Origin: an uncultured Lewinella sp.
GTDB taxonomy: Bacteria > Bacteroidota > Bacteroidia > Chitinophagales > Saprospiraceae
Length of the DNA: 64,000 nucleotides
Assembly (NCBI GenBank): GCA_913057725.1
Contig: CAJXOS010000001.1
Coordinates: 1-64,000 of the forward strand
Reading direction: 5' to 3'
The position numbers and the translations under genes are program-made. The notes under the pieces are model-generated. The model was not told the origin of the DNA and ran no database searches. It worked only from the letters and a program-made list of their open reading frames with translations. Positions 1-8,999 of this stretch are shown in pieces; the stretch's first letter is position 1; the number at the start of each line of letters is the position of its first letter.

Positions 1-33
1 ATGATTTAGTACACAACTCTAAGCTATCCAACA

Positions 34-61
34 TTGGTTAGTTGGTTAGTTGGTTAGTTGG
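34..61. repeat. short 8-bp tandem repeat
   Basis: Three and a half head-to-tail copies of TTGGTTAG lie just downstream of the mfd stop codon. No hairpin or coding role is visible. It is a simple-sequence tract likely to vary in copy number between strains. Confidence 0.8.
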
Positions 62-91
62 AAAATATAACCTTAACTAAACACTCCATTT

Positions 92-3000
92 CTAAGCCTC
101 TACTTCTTCCATTTTTTCCACCTTGCTCAGTATTCCTAGAAGTACCTCTTTGGCCTCCTTCAAGCTACTTACATCTTCCTTGATCACAATGAGATGACGC
201 GGAGCCTGCTTTAGGCGCAGTCCGCGGAGCTTGCCTTCAGTAGTGATTAACTGCATGATGTTATTAAAGCGCTTTGTCTCGTAGTACATGCTTTGAGGGT
301 CCTCAACAAAGAACGCGCGAAGTTTATCACTCTTCAATACGATGCGTTCAAAGCCTAACTTCTTACACTCCCACCGTAGACGTAATCCATCAAACAACTC
401 TTCCACTTGTATTGGGATAGGACCAAAGCGATCTCGAAGTGCTTTAGCAAAAGCGATAAGCCCTTCTTCTGTTTGGATATCATCCAGTTGTGTATAGAGG
501 TTTAAGCGTTCCTGGATATTTACCACATAAGCATCCGGGATCAGCATTTCTACATCGGTATCTACCTGTACATCTCGGACGAAATCGAGGCTCTTTTCCA
601 GGTCTTCTCGGAAGAGGTCTTGGAATTCTTTTTCCTTGAGTTCACGGACTGCTTCATCTAATACCCGCTGATACGTTTCGTATCCAATATCAGAGATAAA
701 TCCACTTTGCTCTCCTCCCAATAGGTTACCAGCTCCTCGGATATCCAAGTCGCGCATTGCTATATTAAATCCACTTCCTAGTTCACTGAATTCTTCCAGT
801 GTACGTAGTCTTCTCCGAGCCTCTGGTGTAAGAACACTCAATGGTGGCGCCATCAAATAGCAGAATGCTCGCTTATTAGATCGTCCCACCCGGCCACGGA
901 GCTGGTGTAAATCACTTAATCCAAATTGATGTGCATTATTGATGATCATCGTGTTGGCATTCGGAATATCCAGACCCGTTTCGATGATATTGGTACAAAT
1001 CAATACTTCGTGGCGGCGATCAATGAAGTCTAATAGTACACGCTCCAACTCCTTAGGCTCCATTTGTCCGTGCGCTACCGCTACATCCACATCTGGTACT
1101 AGTCGCCTAACGAGCGCAGCCATATCTGCCAGGCTCTTTACTCGGTTATGCACAAAGAACACTTGTCCACCTCGCTGCACCTCGTAATAGATAGCGTCCT
1201 TTATGAGTTCTTCTTTGAAAACACGAACCTCCGTATGAATCGGTCGGCGATTTGGTGGAGCAGTCCGAATGATGGATAAATCACGTGCTGCCATCAAGCT
1301 AAACTGAAGGGTACGGGGAATTGGCGTCGCCGTGAGTGTAAGCGTATCCACATTGACCTTCATGTTACGCAACTTCTCTTTTGCAGCTACACCAAACTTC
1401 TGTTCCTCATCAATAATTAATAAGCCAAGGTCTTTAAACTTGAGCTTCTTGTTCAACAAGGCATGCGTACCAATCAACAAATCTACCTCACCTGCTTCGG
1501 TGGCTTTAAAGACTTTGTTTCGTTCGCCCGTCGTCCGGAAGCGATTCACGTAATCTACATTTACTCCAAACTCTTCCAAGCGCCCTTTAAAAGTTCGAAA
1601 ATGCTGCAAGGCGAGAATCGTAGTCGGCACTAGAATTGCCACTTGCTTTCCTCCTACAACGGCTTTAAAAGCTGCTCGTACCGCAATCTCCGTTTTACCA
1701 AAACCAACATCTCCACAAATCAGGCGATCCATCGGATACGCCTTCATCATGTCCGCCTTTACATCCTGCGTTGCCGTAAACTGGTCTGGTGTATCCTCGT
1801 ACATGAAGCTTGCTTCTAGCTCATTTTGCAGATAGCCATCTGGCGGAAAGGGGTGCCCTTCACTGGCTTTCCGTTTTGCGTAAAGCTTGATCAGAGAAGC
1901 CGCAATATCCTTAACCTTCTTCTTGGTTCGTGCCTTTAGCGTTTTCCAAGCATCGGATCCAAGTTTGTTCAATCGCGGAGCCTGTGCTGCCTCCTTGCTA
2001 GAGTGCTTAGAAAGCTTATGCAGGGAGTTGATTCCTACATACAGTAGGTCATTATTTTTATAGACAATCCGAACGGATTCCTGACTTCTTCCGTTTACAT
2101 CCAGCTTCTCCAGACCACTAAAGCGTCCGACACCATGGTCGATGTGAACCACAAAATCTCCGGGTTCTAATTCCCGTAGCATTTTCAAGTTCAGCGCCTG
2201 ATCTTTCGTAAAGCCCCGCTTAAGTTTATAGCGATGAAAACGCTCAAAGATCTGGTGATCTGTATAGCAAGCAACACCCAAATCTACATCTACAAACCCC
2301 TCATGCATCGCCTTAATGATGGGGTGGAATTGGACATGCGCCTCTAGGTCATTAAAGATGCTATAGAAACGTTCTACCTGTTTGGGGTTATCCGTAAATA
2401 GGAAGTTCTCTCTGCCATCAGCGGTATTACCGTTCAGATCTTTAATGAGCAGGTCAAAATTCTTATTGAAACTTGGTTGAGGACGGGCATTGTAACTGAT
2501 CTTCTGCTGCACCGGAATAGGCTGAGCGTGATCGGTCAGAAGAACGATTGGATGATCGGACACATCCGCAGCTACCTCACCTGGACGAATAAATGCTCGG
2601 TCGCGGAATATTTCTGCTAAGTCGCCTTCATCGAGTATTGTAATAGTCTTGGCAAACTCCTCCGCCTTTTCAAAGCAAGTCTGTAGTTTATCCAAGAGTA
2701 CTTGTATATCATTGATCCATATCACTGTATCCGTCGGCAAGACCTGAAATAGAGATACTTTTTCTTCTTGGCTAAACTTGGTATTGATATTAGGCACAAT
2801 CGACACTTGACGGATTGTGCGGACCGACAATTGATCAAGTGGATTGAACGTACGGATAGTCTCTACCTCATCGTCAAATAACTCTACTCGGTAGGGATAC
2901 TCATTACCATAAGAAAAGATATCTATGATGCCTCCACGTATGCTGAACTGCCCGGGTTCGTAGACAAAGTCTTCTCTGCTAAAACCGTATTCCGTCAACA

Positions 3001-3493
3001 GTTCGATCATCGTTGGCACATCGACCGTTTCTCCTACCTGGATATTAATCCGATTCTCATTGAGCACGTTGGGAGATACTACCTTCTCGAATAGGGCCTC
3101 CGGGTAGGTAACAACAACCTCTCCTTTTGCTTTCGACTGCGTGAGTTTATTGACGGTTTCCGTGCGCTGAAGTACATGATTAGTATCCAGTACCTCAAAG
3201 TATAGTGGTCGCTTAAATGAATCAGGGAAAAAGCGGACCGGCTTAGGCTCTAGCAAGCCAGCTATTGTGTTCTGTAAGTAGGCGGCCTCTTCTTTATCGT
3301 TGGCTACCACTAAGTGATGTTGTCCTGCTTTTTGATAAGCTGAACTAATCACGAAGCTACTCAAGCTTCCTTTCAATCCTAATAACTGCAGCCGCGGGTA
3401 TACCCCGTCAGCCTCCGTATTAAGAGCTGTCAATAATTGTGTTAAGCGCTCATCCTCCTGGTAACGCTGCAATAAATCTTCTAAATTTCCCAC
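92..3493 (-). CDS. mfd: transcription-repair coupling factor Mfd
   Basis: Mfd is an ATP-driven DNA translocase that pushes stalled RNA polymerase off lesions and recruits UvrA. In order the protein shows a UvrB-like N-terminal module, the RNA-polymerase interaction region (around LEPGDFVVHIDHGVG), Walker A (GDVGFGKTE), the DEEQ box, SATP-like motif TATPIPRT, helicase motif VI region (QLRGRVGRS) and a C-terminal TRCF domain. The tracked ORF starts at 3634, but that ATG overlaps the divergent neighbour's start. A GTG at 3493 gives 1133 aa, close to the usual family length, begins at GNLEDLLQRYQ where homologues normally begin, and sits about 30 nt downstream of a TATCTTTG box on the same strand. 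The family call is certain; the start is inferred. Confidence 0.95.
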   Translation of the reverse strand: MGNLEDLLQRYQEDERLTQLLTALNTEADGVYPRLQLLGLKGSLSSFVISSAYQKAGQHHLVVANDKEEAAYLQNTIAGLLEPKPVRFFPDSFKRPLYFEVLDTNHVLQRTETVNKLTQSKAKGEVVVTYPEALFEKVVSPNVLNENRINIQVGETVDVPTMIELLTEYGFSREDFVYEPGQFSIRGGIIDIFSYGNEYPYRVELFDDEVETIRTFNPLDQLSVRTIRQVSIVPNINTKFSQEEKVSLFQVLPTDTVIWINDIQVLLDKLQTCFEKAEEFAKTITILDEGDLAEIFRDRAFIRPGEVAADVSDHPIVLLTDHAQPIPVQQKISYNARPQPSFNKNFDLLIKDLNGNTADGRENFLFTDNPKQVERFYSIFNDLEAHVQFHPIIKAMHEGFVDVDLGVACYTDHQIFERFHRYKLKRGFTKDQALNLKMLRELEPGDFVVHIDHGVGRFSGLEKLDVNGRSQESVRIVYKNNDLLYVGINSLHKLSKHSSKEAAQAPRLNKLGSDAWKTLKARTKKKVKDIAASLIKLYAKRKASEGHPFPPDGYLQNELEASFMYEDTPDQFTATQDVKADMMKAYPMDRLICGDVGFGKTEIAVRAAFKAVVGGKQVAILVPTTILALQHFRTFKGRLEEFGVNVDYVNRFRTTGERNKVFKATEAGEVDLLIGTHALLNKKLKFKDLGLLIIDEEQKFGVAAKEKLRNMKVNVDTLTLTATPIPRTLQFSLMAARDLSIIRTAPPNRRPIHTEVRVFKEELIKDAIYYEVQRGGQVFFVHNRVKSLADMAALVRRLVPDVDVAVAHGQMEPKELERVLLDFIDRRHEVLICTNIIETGLDIPNANTMIINNAHQFGLSDLHQLRGRVGRSNKRAFCYLMAPPLSVLTPEARRRLRTLEEFSELGSGFNIAMRDLDIRGAGNLLGGEQSGFISDIGYETYQRVLDEAVRELKEKEFQDLFREDLEKSLDFVRDVQVDTDVEMLIPDAYVVNIQERLNLYTQLDDIQTEEGLIAFAKALRDRFGPIPIQVEELFDGLRLRWECKKLGFERIVLKSDKLRAFFVEDPQSMYYETKRFNNIMQLITTEGKLRGLRLKQAPRHLIVIKEDVSSLKEAKEVLLGILSKVEKMEEVEA

Positions 3494-3521
3494 TATACTT
3501 GGATACGCTTGAAATGTGCGG

Positions 3522-3529
3522 CAAAGATA
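3522..3529 (-). promoter_or_regulatory. TAnnTTTG promoter box for mfd
   Basis: TATCTTTG on the minus strand, an exact match to the Bacteroidota -7 element, lies 28 bp upstream of the proposed GTG start of mfd and inside the tracked ORF. It therefore supports the shorter protein. No clear -33 TTG was seen. Confidence 0.5.
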
Positions 3530-3555
3530 CGCATTGGAAACGTGCACAGCTCTAA

Positions 3556-3563
3556 TATGTTTG
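3556..3563 (+). promoter_or_regulatory. TAnnTTTG promoter box for the YdjM-like gene
   Basis: TATGTTTG on the plus strand lies about 70 bp upstream of the ATG at 3633. With the mfd box at 3522 it forms a compact divergent promoter region. Confidence 0.4.
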
Positions 3564-3632
3564 AAAGCAGGCATAAAGTTCAACCGATCCCCTTGCACTA
3601 CTGTTCTACCATCAGCACACCCAACTCCATTC

Positions 3633-4853
3633 ATGGACAGTCTTACTCAAATCACGCTAGGCGCTGCCGTTGGCGAAGTAGTCCTTGGCAAGAAAGCCGG
3701 CAACAGAGCAATGCTCTGGGGCGCGATCGCCGGTACATTCCCAGATCTTGACATTCTGGCGAACGCTGTGACCGACCCCATTAGTTCTTTGGCTTATCAC
3801 CGAGCTTTCACGCATTCCATTGCGTTTGCCATCATTGTACCCCTCGGCTTGGGTATGCTTGTACACCGTATTTATGGTGGTCGAGAAGGTCCTCTTCCAC
3901 AACAAAAAGGTGCGGCACTTTTGGCTGGCTGGCTCTTCTTTTTTGCCACCATCTATATTGGTAGCAGCTTAATGCCACTCGAGATGTATGGAACGGGGTG
4001 GATTGCATTAGCCGTAAGTTTGGCAATGGTCGCATTTCCACTTGTGATTTACTTAAGAGAATTAGGTCGAAAGACACCTACCACCAATGAGAATCCCGGC
4101 TGGCTTAGTTGGGCCCACTTGTTCTTTTGGGCTATCTTGACTCATCCATTGCTCGATGCCTGCACCACTTACGGCACTCAGCTCTTCGAGCCTTTCAGCA
4201 CCCTGCGAGTAGCATGGAATGTAATCTCCGTAGCTGATCCTCTCTACACGGCTCCTTTCTTGATTTGCCTGATATTGGCTAGTCGGAGAATGCGAGGCAG
4301 TCGAGAACGAGCACGCTATAATTGGTCAGGTATTTTGATAAGCACGTTCTACCTCCTGATTTGCACCGGCATTTATTCCTATGCTCACAGCCGTATGGCT
4401 GCTACCCTAGAAAAAGACAGCATTAAGGCCGAACGCTATGTCATTGGACCTACAATTCTGAATAGTATCCTATGGCAAGGCACTGCTGAAACAGCGGACA
4501 ATTTCTATACAGGTCAGTATTCCTTACTCGACCAAGAACCCTATTTTAAATTACAAGAAGTACCCAAAAATCACTCACTAGTAAAAGATGCCATGGATGA
4601 CCGTGACGTCTCAATTTTACGATGGTTTACAGACGGCTACTTCAGCGTTGAGCAAGTCGGAGATTCGCTCTATCGGCTAAATGATATGCGCTATGGCCAA
4701 GTGGACATCCCCGGAAAAGATCGCCCACAGCACATTTTTTACTTCGTCCTTAAAGAAGTAGATGGTGAATTGCGTTCGGTACATGTACAACAAGGACCAG
4801 AAGATCGCCAAGCCATTATGGGACGTTTAGTGGATCGAATAATGGGGGAGTAG
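3633..4853 (+). CDS. YdjM/DUF457-family membrane-bound metal-dependent hydrolase
   Basis: A 406-aa polytopic inner-membrane protein. The N-terminus (MDSLTQITLGAAVGEVVLG) and the following PDLD, HRAFTHS and THPLLDACTTYGTQ motifs are typical of the YdjM/YbcI family, whose conserved Asp and His residues are thought to bind metal between membrane helices. I see about five hydrophobic segments in the first 270 residues, then a soluble C-terminal domain of about 150 residues with no motif I recognise. The ATG at 3633 was chosen over the tracked start at 3516 because the family begins at MDSLTQ. The substrate is unknown for the whole family. Confidence 0.85.
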   Translation: MDSLTQITLGAAVGEVVLGKKAGNRAMLWGAIAGTFPDLDILANAVTDPISSLAYHRAFTHSIAFAIIVPLGLGMLVHRIYGGREGPLPQQKGAALLAGWLFFFATIYIGSSLMPLEMYGTGWIALAVSLAMVAFPLVIYLRELGRKTPTTNENPGWLSWAHLFFWAILTHPLLDACTTYGTQLFEPFSTLRVAWNVISVADPLYTAPFLICLILASRRMRGSRERARYNWSGILISTFYLLICTGIYSYAHSRMAATLEKDSIKAERYVIGPTILNSILWQGTAETADNFYTGQYSLLDQEPYFKLQEVPKNHSLVKDAMDDRDVSILRWFTDGYFSVEQVGDSLYRLNDMRYGQVDIPGKDRPQHIFYFVLKEVDGELRSVHVQQGPEDRQAIMGRLVDRIMGE

Positions 4854-4983
4854 GAGTACCCGATGTTTAACAAAGCGCTTACCTTGTGCCGCCAGACTTC
4901 AAAAGGGAGCAAAAGCAAGCAGCAGCTCTAATTAGTACTACTTGAAAAATCAAAATCGGTACGTTAATTTTCCTGCGATCTAT

Positions 4984-5745
4984 ATGGAACTTAATCATAA
5001 GACTTTCGGTCAAGGACCTCCACTGCTAATCTTACATGGATTATTTGGGACTCTGGACAATTGGCAAACACTAGGCAAGAAGTGGGCTGAACACTACACC
5101 GTAGTGCTAATTGACCAACGCAACCATGGCCGTTCTCCTCACCTGGATGCTCATAATTATCCACTCATGGCAGAAGACCTAAAAGCCTTTATGGAAGCCA
5201 ATTGGATGTATGAGGCAACCTTACTGGGGCATTCTATGGGTGGAAAAACAGTTATGCAATTTGCCACGCACTACCCAGAGATGGTGGAGAAAATGGTTAT
5301 TGTAGATATAGGCCCCAAAACCTATCCTGGTGGGCATGAGGTCATTATTAAAGCCCTCAATGATTTACCACTGGATCAAATTGATGATCGTAAAGAAGCA
5401 GATGCTTTTTTAGCAGAAAGAATCGATGATTTCGGTATCCGACAATTTCTACTCAAGAACTTGACTCGTGAAAAGACAGGTGGTTATCGCTGGAAGATGA
5501 ATCTGCCTGTACTAACCAGAGACTACCAAGCTATTCTGGAAAACATTGAACCGGAAGAGTCTTATGAAGGACCAAGCCTATTTGTGCGCGGAGCGAAATC
5601 AAAATATGTACAAGACGAGGATTATGGAACGATTCAGTCGCTCTTCCCGGCAGCCGAATTAGTGACTATTCCAGATGCTGGGCACTGGGTGCACGCGGAG
5701 CAACCTCAAGCGCTTTTTACTGCTGTAAACACCTTCTTAGGGTAA
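4984..5745 (+). CDS. alpha/beta hydrolase, YbfF-like esterase
   Basis: A 253-aa cytoplasmic serine hydrolase. The oxyanion-hole region (LHGLFGTLDNW), a DQRNHGRS strand-turn, the nucleophile elbow GHSMGG and the C-terminal catalytic His in DAGHWVHAEQP form a complete triad arrangement. Sequence and length match the YbfF esterase group, which hydrolyses small acyl esters and thioesters in vitro. The tracked ORF begins at a TTG at 4942; the ATG at 4984 is preferred because it removes a 14-residue extension and gives the family length. It stands alone, downstream of the YdjM-like gene by 130 bp. The physiological substrate cannot be read from sequence. Confidence 0.88.
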   Translation: MELNHKTFGQGPPLLILHGLFGTLDNWQTLGKKWAEHYTVVLIDQRNHGRSPHLDAHNYPLMAEDLKAFMEANWMYEATLLGHSMGGKTVMQFATHYPEMVEKMVIVDIGPKTYPGGHEVIIKALNDLPLDQIDDRKEADAFLAERIDDFGIRQFLLKNLTREKTGGYRWKMNLPVLTRDYQAILENIEPEESYEGPSLFVRGAKSKYVQDEDYGTIQSLFPAAELVTIPDAGHWVHAEQPQALFTAVNTFLG

Positions 5746-5891
5746 GAAAACGGCTGCTTGTCATAGGGCTTTCATTGCAAAGCTATTGTCAATATTCGCG
5801 CAGCTTACAACAATCATTTATATTGAACGTATAGAATTAGTGTAACATCCGCGGTCTTAATAGAGGGTATTCCTTGAAAATTCTTAAGTAA

Positions 5892-7526
5892 ATGAATAAG
5901 CGTATTTTTCTTATTGCCGGCCTTATCGGCACCTTCCTTCTTGGCACTGCCTTTACGGTTAGCAGTGACAAAGACAAGTACTTCGAGATTATCAAGAATA
6001 TCGAAATATTCACCAACCTCTATAAAGAAGTCAACACTAACTATGTGGATGACATCGACCCTGGTCAACTCATGCGCACCGGACTAGAGGCTATGGTAGG
6101 TTCGCTGGACCCCTTCACGAATTACATCAGCGAAGCTGATATCGAAGGTTATCGTTTTATCAGCGAGGGACGCTATCATGGTATTGGCACCAAGCAGAAG
6201 CGGATGGGGGAGTATGTTACCATTACCGAACTCTACAAAGACCAACCTGCAGATAAAGCAGGTCTCAAGCCGGGCGATCAGTTCATTTCGGTAGATGGGC
6301 AGAGTGCAGTAGGTCGTTCGCTCGAAGAACTAGATGAGATCATGCGCGGCTTCCCAGGCACAACCATGAATCTCGTGATCCGTCGACCAGGAGTGGATGA
6401 GAATCTCAATATTGAGCTTATCCGTGGCGACGTGGAGATCAACAATGTTCCCTACTACGGAATGGTTAGTGACAATGTAGGTTACATCAACCTTTCTGTC
6501 TTCAGCCGTAATGCTGGGCGGAATATTCTAAATGCTTTTAATGACCTCAAGAAGAATAACCCCGATATGGGTGGTATCATTATTGACCTTCGTGGCAATG
6601 GTGGTGGTCTATTGAACGAGGCAATCAATATCAGTAATATTTTCATCCCTCGTGACCAAGTAGTGGTTACTACGCGTGGGAAGGTAAAAGACTGGGACCG
6701 TACTTATAAGACCGTTAATCAGCCGATTGATACTGAAATCCCTGTAGCGGTGCTGGTAAACAAAGGATCTGCGTCTGCTTCAGAAATTGTCAGTGGTGTT
6801 ATGCAGGACTACGATCGCGGCATTCTAATTGGTCAGCGAACGTATGGAAAAGGGCTTGTACAAAACACGATGGAAGTAGGTTATAATGCTCGCGTGAAGA
6901 TCACTACCGCGAAGTATTATATTCCTAGTGAGCGCTGTATTCAAAGTGTTGAATATGAGAACGGAGAGCCCGTAGCTATTGCGGATGACAAACGTGCTCG
7001 TTTCCAGACGAGTAATGGCCGTACAGTATTGGACGGTGGTGGTGTGAAGCCTGATGTCCTGACAGAACCAGCAGAAGAAAAAGGAATCGTCAAAGCCTTG
7101 ATTGACGAAAACATGCTTTTCAATTACGTTACGGAGTGGTCATTAGCCAACCCAAATATCGACTCAACCGATACCTTCCGTTTTACGGAGTATGATGGTT
7201 TCCAGCAATTCCTCAATACGGAGAACTTTGAGTATCAGAGCGCAGCAGAAAAGATGTTGATGAAGCTATCTGAAGTTGCTGGCGACGAAACCGTTAGTAT
7301 CGACTCCGAAGCAAAAGCTATTCGTCAAAAATTGGATGCAGCTCAAGAAGCAGAGCTAACTAAGAATAAAGACTTGATCATTCGCTTAATCGAAAAAGAA
7401 ATTGCTGGTCGCTATTACTACCAGCGTGGTAAGGTGCAGATTGGCTTGCGTAATGACCCGGAGGTTAACGAAGCGATCAGTATCCTAAATGATGATAAGC
7501 GTTACAACGAAATCTTGGGCAACTAA
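5892..7526 (+). CDS. S41-family C-terminal processing peptidase
   Basis: A 544-aa periplasmic serine protease of the CtpA/Tsp family, which trims or degrades envelope proteins from their C-termini. It begins with a signal peptide or N-terminal anchor (KRIFLIAGLIGTFLLGTAF). A PDZ domain at about residues 85-170 includes the QPADKAGLKPGDQF turn. The S41 catalytic core follows, with serine in KGSASASEIVSG and lysine in GQRTYGKGLVQ. The C-terminal 150 residues are charged and helical, as in Bacteroidota homologues. A strong hairpin terminator follows within 20 bp, so transcription probably ends here. Confidence 0.93.
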   Translation: MNKRIFLIAGLIGTFLLGTAFTVSSDKDKYFEIIKNIEIFTNLYKEVNTNYVDDIDPGQLMRTGLEAMVGSLDPFTNYISEADIEGYRFISEGRYHGIGTKQKRMGEYVTITELYKDQPADKAGLKPGDQFISVDGQSAVGRSLEELDEIMRGFPGTTMNLVIRRPGVDENLNIELIRGDVEINNVPYYGMVSDNVGYINLSVFSRNAGRNILNAFNDLKKNNPDMGGIIIDLRGNGGGLLNEAINISNIFIPRDQVVVTTRGKVKDWDRTYKTVNQPIDTEIPVAVLVNKGSASASEIVSGVMQDYDRGILIGQRTYGKGLVQNTMEVGYNARVKITTAKYYIPSERCIQSVEYENGEPVAIADDKRARFQTSNGRTVLDGGGVKPDVLTEPAEEKGIVKALIDENMLFNYVTEWSLANPNIDSTDTFRFTEYDGFQQFLNTENFEYQSAAEKMLMKLSEVAGDETVSIDSEAKAIRQKLDAAQEAELTKNKDLIIRLIEKEIAGRYYYQRGKVQIGLRNDPEVNEAISILNDDKRYNEILGN

Positions 7527-7544
7527 CCTAAGCGACTAAACATA

Positions 7545-7580
7545 AAAAAGGCCGAACCGCTAAAGCAGTTCGGCCTTTTT
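7545..7580. terminator. bidirectional terminator between S41 peptidase and DUF5723 gene
   Basis: A perfect 13-bp inverted repeat (AAAAAGGCCGAAC / GTTCGGCCTTTTT) with a 10-nt loop and flanking A and T runs sits between convergent genes. It can act as an intrinsic terminator on both strands. Confidence 0.9.
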
Positions 7581-7598
7581 TATTGGTATATGATTGAC

Positions 7599-8975
7599 TT
7601 AGAAGAACCGGTTGCCGTTGCTGGTATCCAGCTGTTCTTTGTCTTGTCCAAATTGTAGGTTAGCACCAATGCGGAAGTTAGCCAAGTGCGCATCTTCAGG
7701 ACGGAAAGCTGAAATAATATTATCCGTTGCTAAAAGAAGACGAACCGGGCCAAGACTAATCGTTGCATTAGCGCCCAGGTTATCAAAACGCTCATTACGC
7801 AAACCATAAAATGCACCTACTCTCAATAGTGGTGAGAAGTTGATACTACCGGTCACCGCTAAGCCCGTTGTGCTCACATTGCGATAATCGTCGGTGTAGC
7901 CAATTAAGCCCACGCTAATCTCATTATTCAACTCGTATTGTCCGCTGAAGTAGTACTTAGCTCCAATACTTGTAGTATAGCTACGATTCGTTTCTACTGG
8001 ATCATAGGTTGCATAGAGCGAGTCAACAATGGAACCAAAGGACTCTTCATTGTCCAATAGATCTTGGGCGATATCCAAGCCTTCAAACTCGTAAAGGCCA
8101 TCTAGTGTAAAGTTGGATACACCCTGGTCCCAGGTAAGATCAGCTCCTAGATCAATGGCACTTACTGCTATTTGCAGACGGTCAAGCTTCACTGCAACCC
8201 CAAGGTCGAATGCCATTCCGGAGTTACCTCCAAATAGCTCTTCGGTTGAGAAATTTCCGAAGTTAAAATCCAAATTAACATCTCGCAGACCATCATAAGA
8301 GAGGCTGCCAGCAGAGTTAACTACATAATCGGCATTCATTTCTAGTTGGTACACGTCTCCGCTGGTGGTAAGCTCCAGATCATTGCGCTCCGTATTGACA
8401 TTAGCAGCGCCACTCAAGAACTTCACTCGACCGCCGAATTTGATATTATCTCCTAACTGATAGGAAGCTCCAATAGCAAACTCATGATACGCGGTGAGAT
8501 CAAAAGCAGGGCCGAAGCTGACCGTCTCACCAATGAACTGTGCGTTACCCTCCCAGATCAATTGAGCCAATGTCTTAGGATAATCGATTAGTGCATTAAA
8601 ACGCAAACGGTGGCCAATATTCAGGCCTAGTGCTCCGAATTGAACGCCAAGACCAATTGTTTCGATATCTAGATCTTCACGAAGAAAGTTCTGCGCACCC
8701 ATTTGATCAATGGCGTTGCTGATATCTAGAACTTGGCGTCCGCCTTCCTCTACAAGAAGGTCGTTAAATGTGATATTAGTAACCCAAAGGTTGTTGTAAA
8801 CTCCAGGCAGGTTAACTACGATGCCATTTGGCTGAAGCGCTGGATTGACATTCATGTTTTGCCAGCTGTTCACCAACATCAGACTACTTAAATCATTCTG
8901 AGCCTGCATCAAGGTTGTACCAAGGCAGGAGAACAGCAGCAAGCAAAGCGCGTGCTTGGTTAAATGTGATACCAT
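7599..8975 (-). CDS. DUF5723 family outer-membrane beta-barrel protein
   Basis: A 458-aa secreted protein with a clear signal peptide (hydrophobic run ending LMQAQ). The mature part opens with NVNPALQP and then shows alternating polar/hydrophobic strands (FGGRVKFLSG, IGLGVQFGALGLNIGHR), as expected of a PorV/FadL-like barrel. This matches the DUF5723 family of Bacteroidota; no molecular function is established. The ATG at 8975 lies 24 bp after the upstream lipoprotein stop, so the two are probably co-transcribed and may work together at the outer membrane. Confidence 0.8.
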   Translation of the reverse strand: MVSHLTKHALCLLLFSCLGTTLMQAQNDLSSLMLVNSWQNMNVNPALQPNGIVVNLPGVYNNLWVTNITFNDLLVEEGGRQVLDISNAIDQMGAQNFLREDLDIETIGLGVQFGALGLNIGHRLRFNALIDYPKTLAQLIWEGNAQFIGETVSFGPAFDLTAYHEFAIGASYQLGDNIKFGGRVKFLSGAANVNTERNDLELTTSGDVYQLEMNADYVVNSAGSLSYDGLRDVNLDFNFGNFSTEELFGGNSGMAFDLGVAVKLDRLQIAVSAIDLGADLTWDQGVSNFTLDGLYEFEGLDIAQDLLDNEESFGSIVDSLYATYDPVETNRSYTTSIGAKYYFSGQYELNNEISVGLIGYTDDYRNVSTTGLAVTGSINFSPLLRVGAFYGLRNERFDNLGANATISLGPVRLLLATDNIISAFRPEDAHLANFRIGANLQFGQDKEQLDTSNGNRFF

Positions 8976-8999
8976 GATTTTCAGTTTAAAGGGGGTCTA

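Noticed and set aside
4863-4931. 22-codon ATG frame after the YdjM-like gene
   Set aside because: Low-complexity Lys/Ser/Gln content, no promoter box or hydrophobic feature; too short to support.
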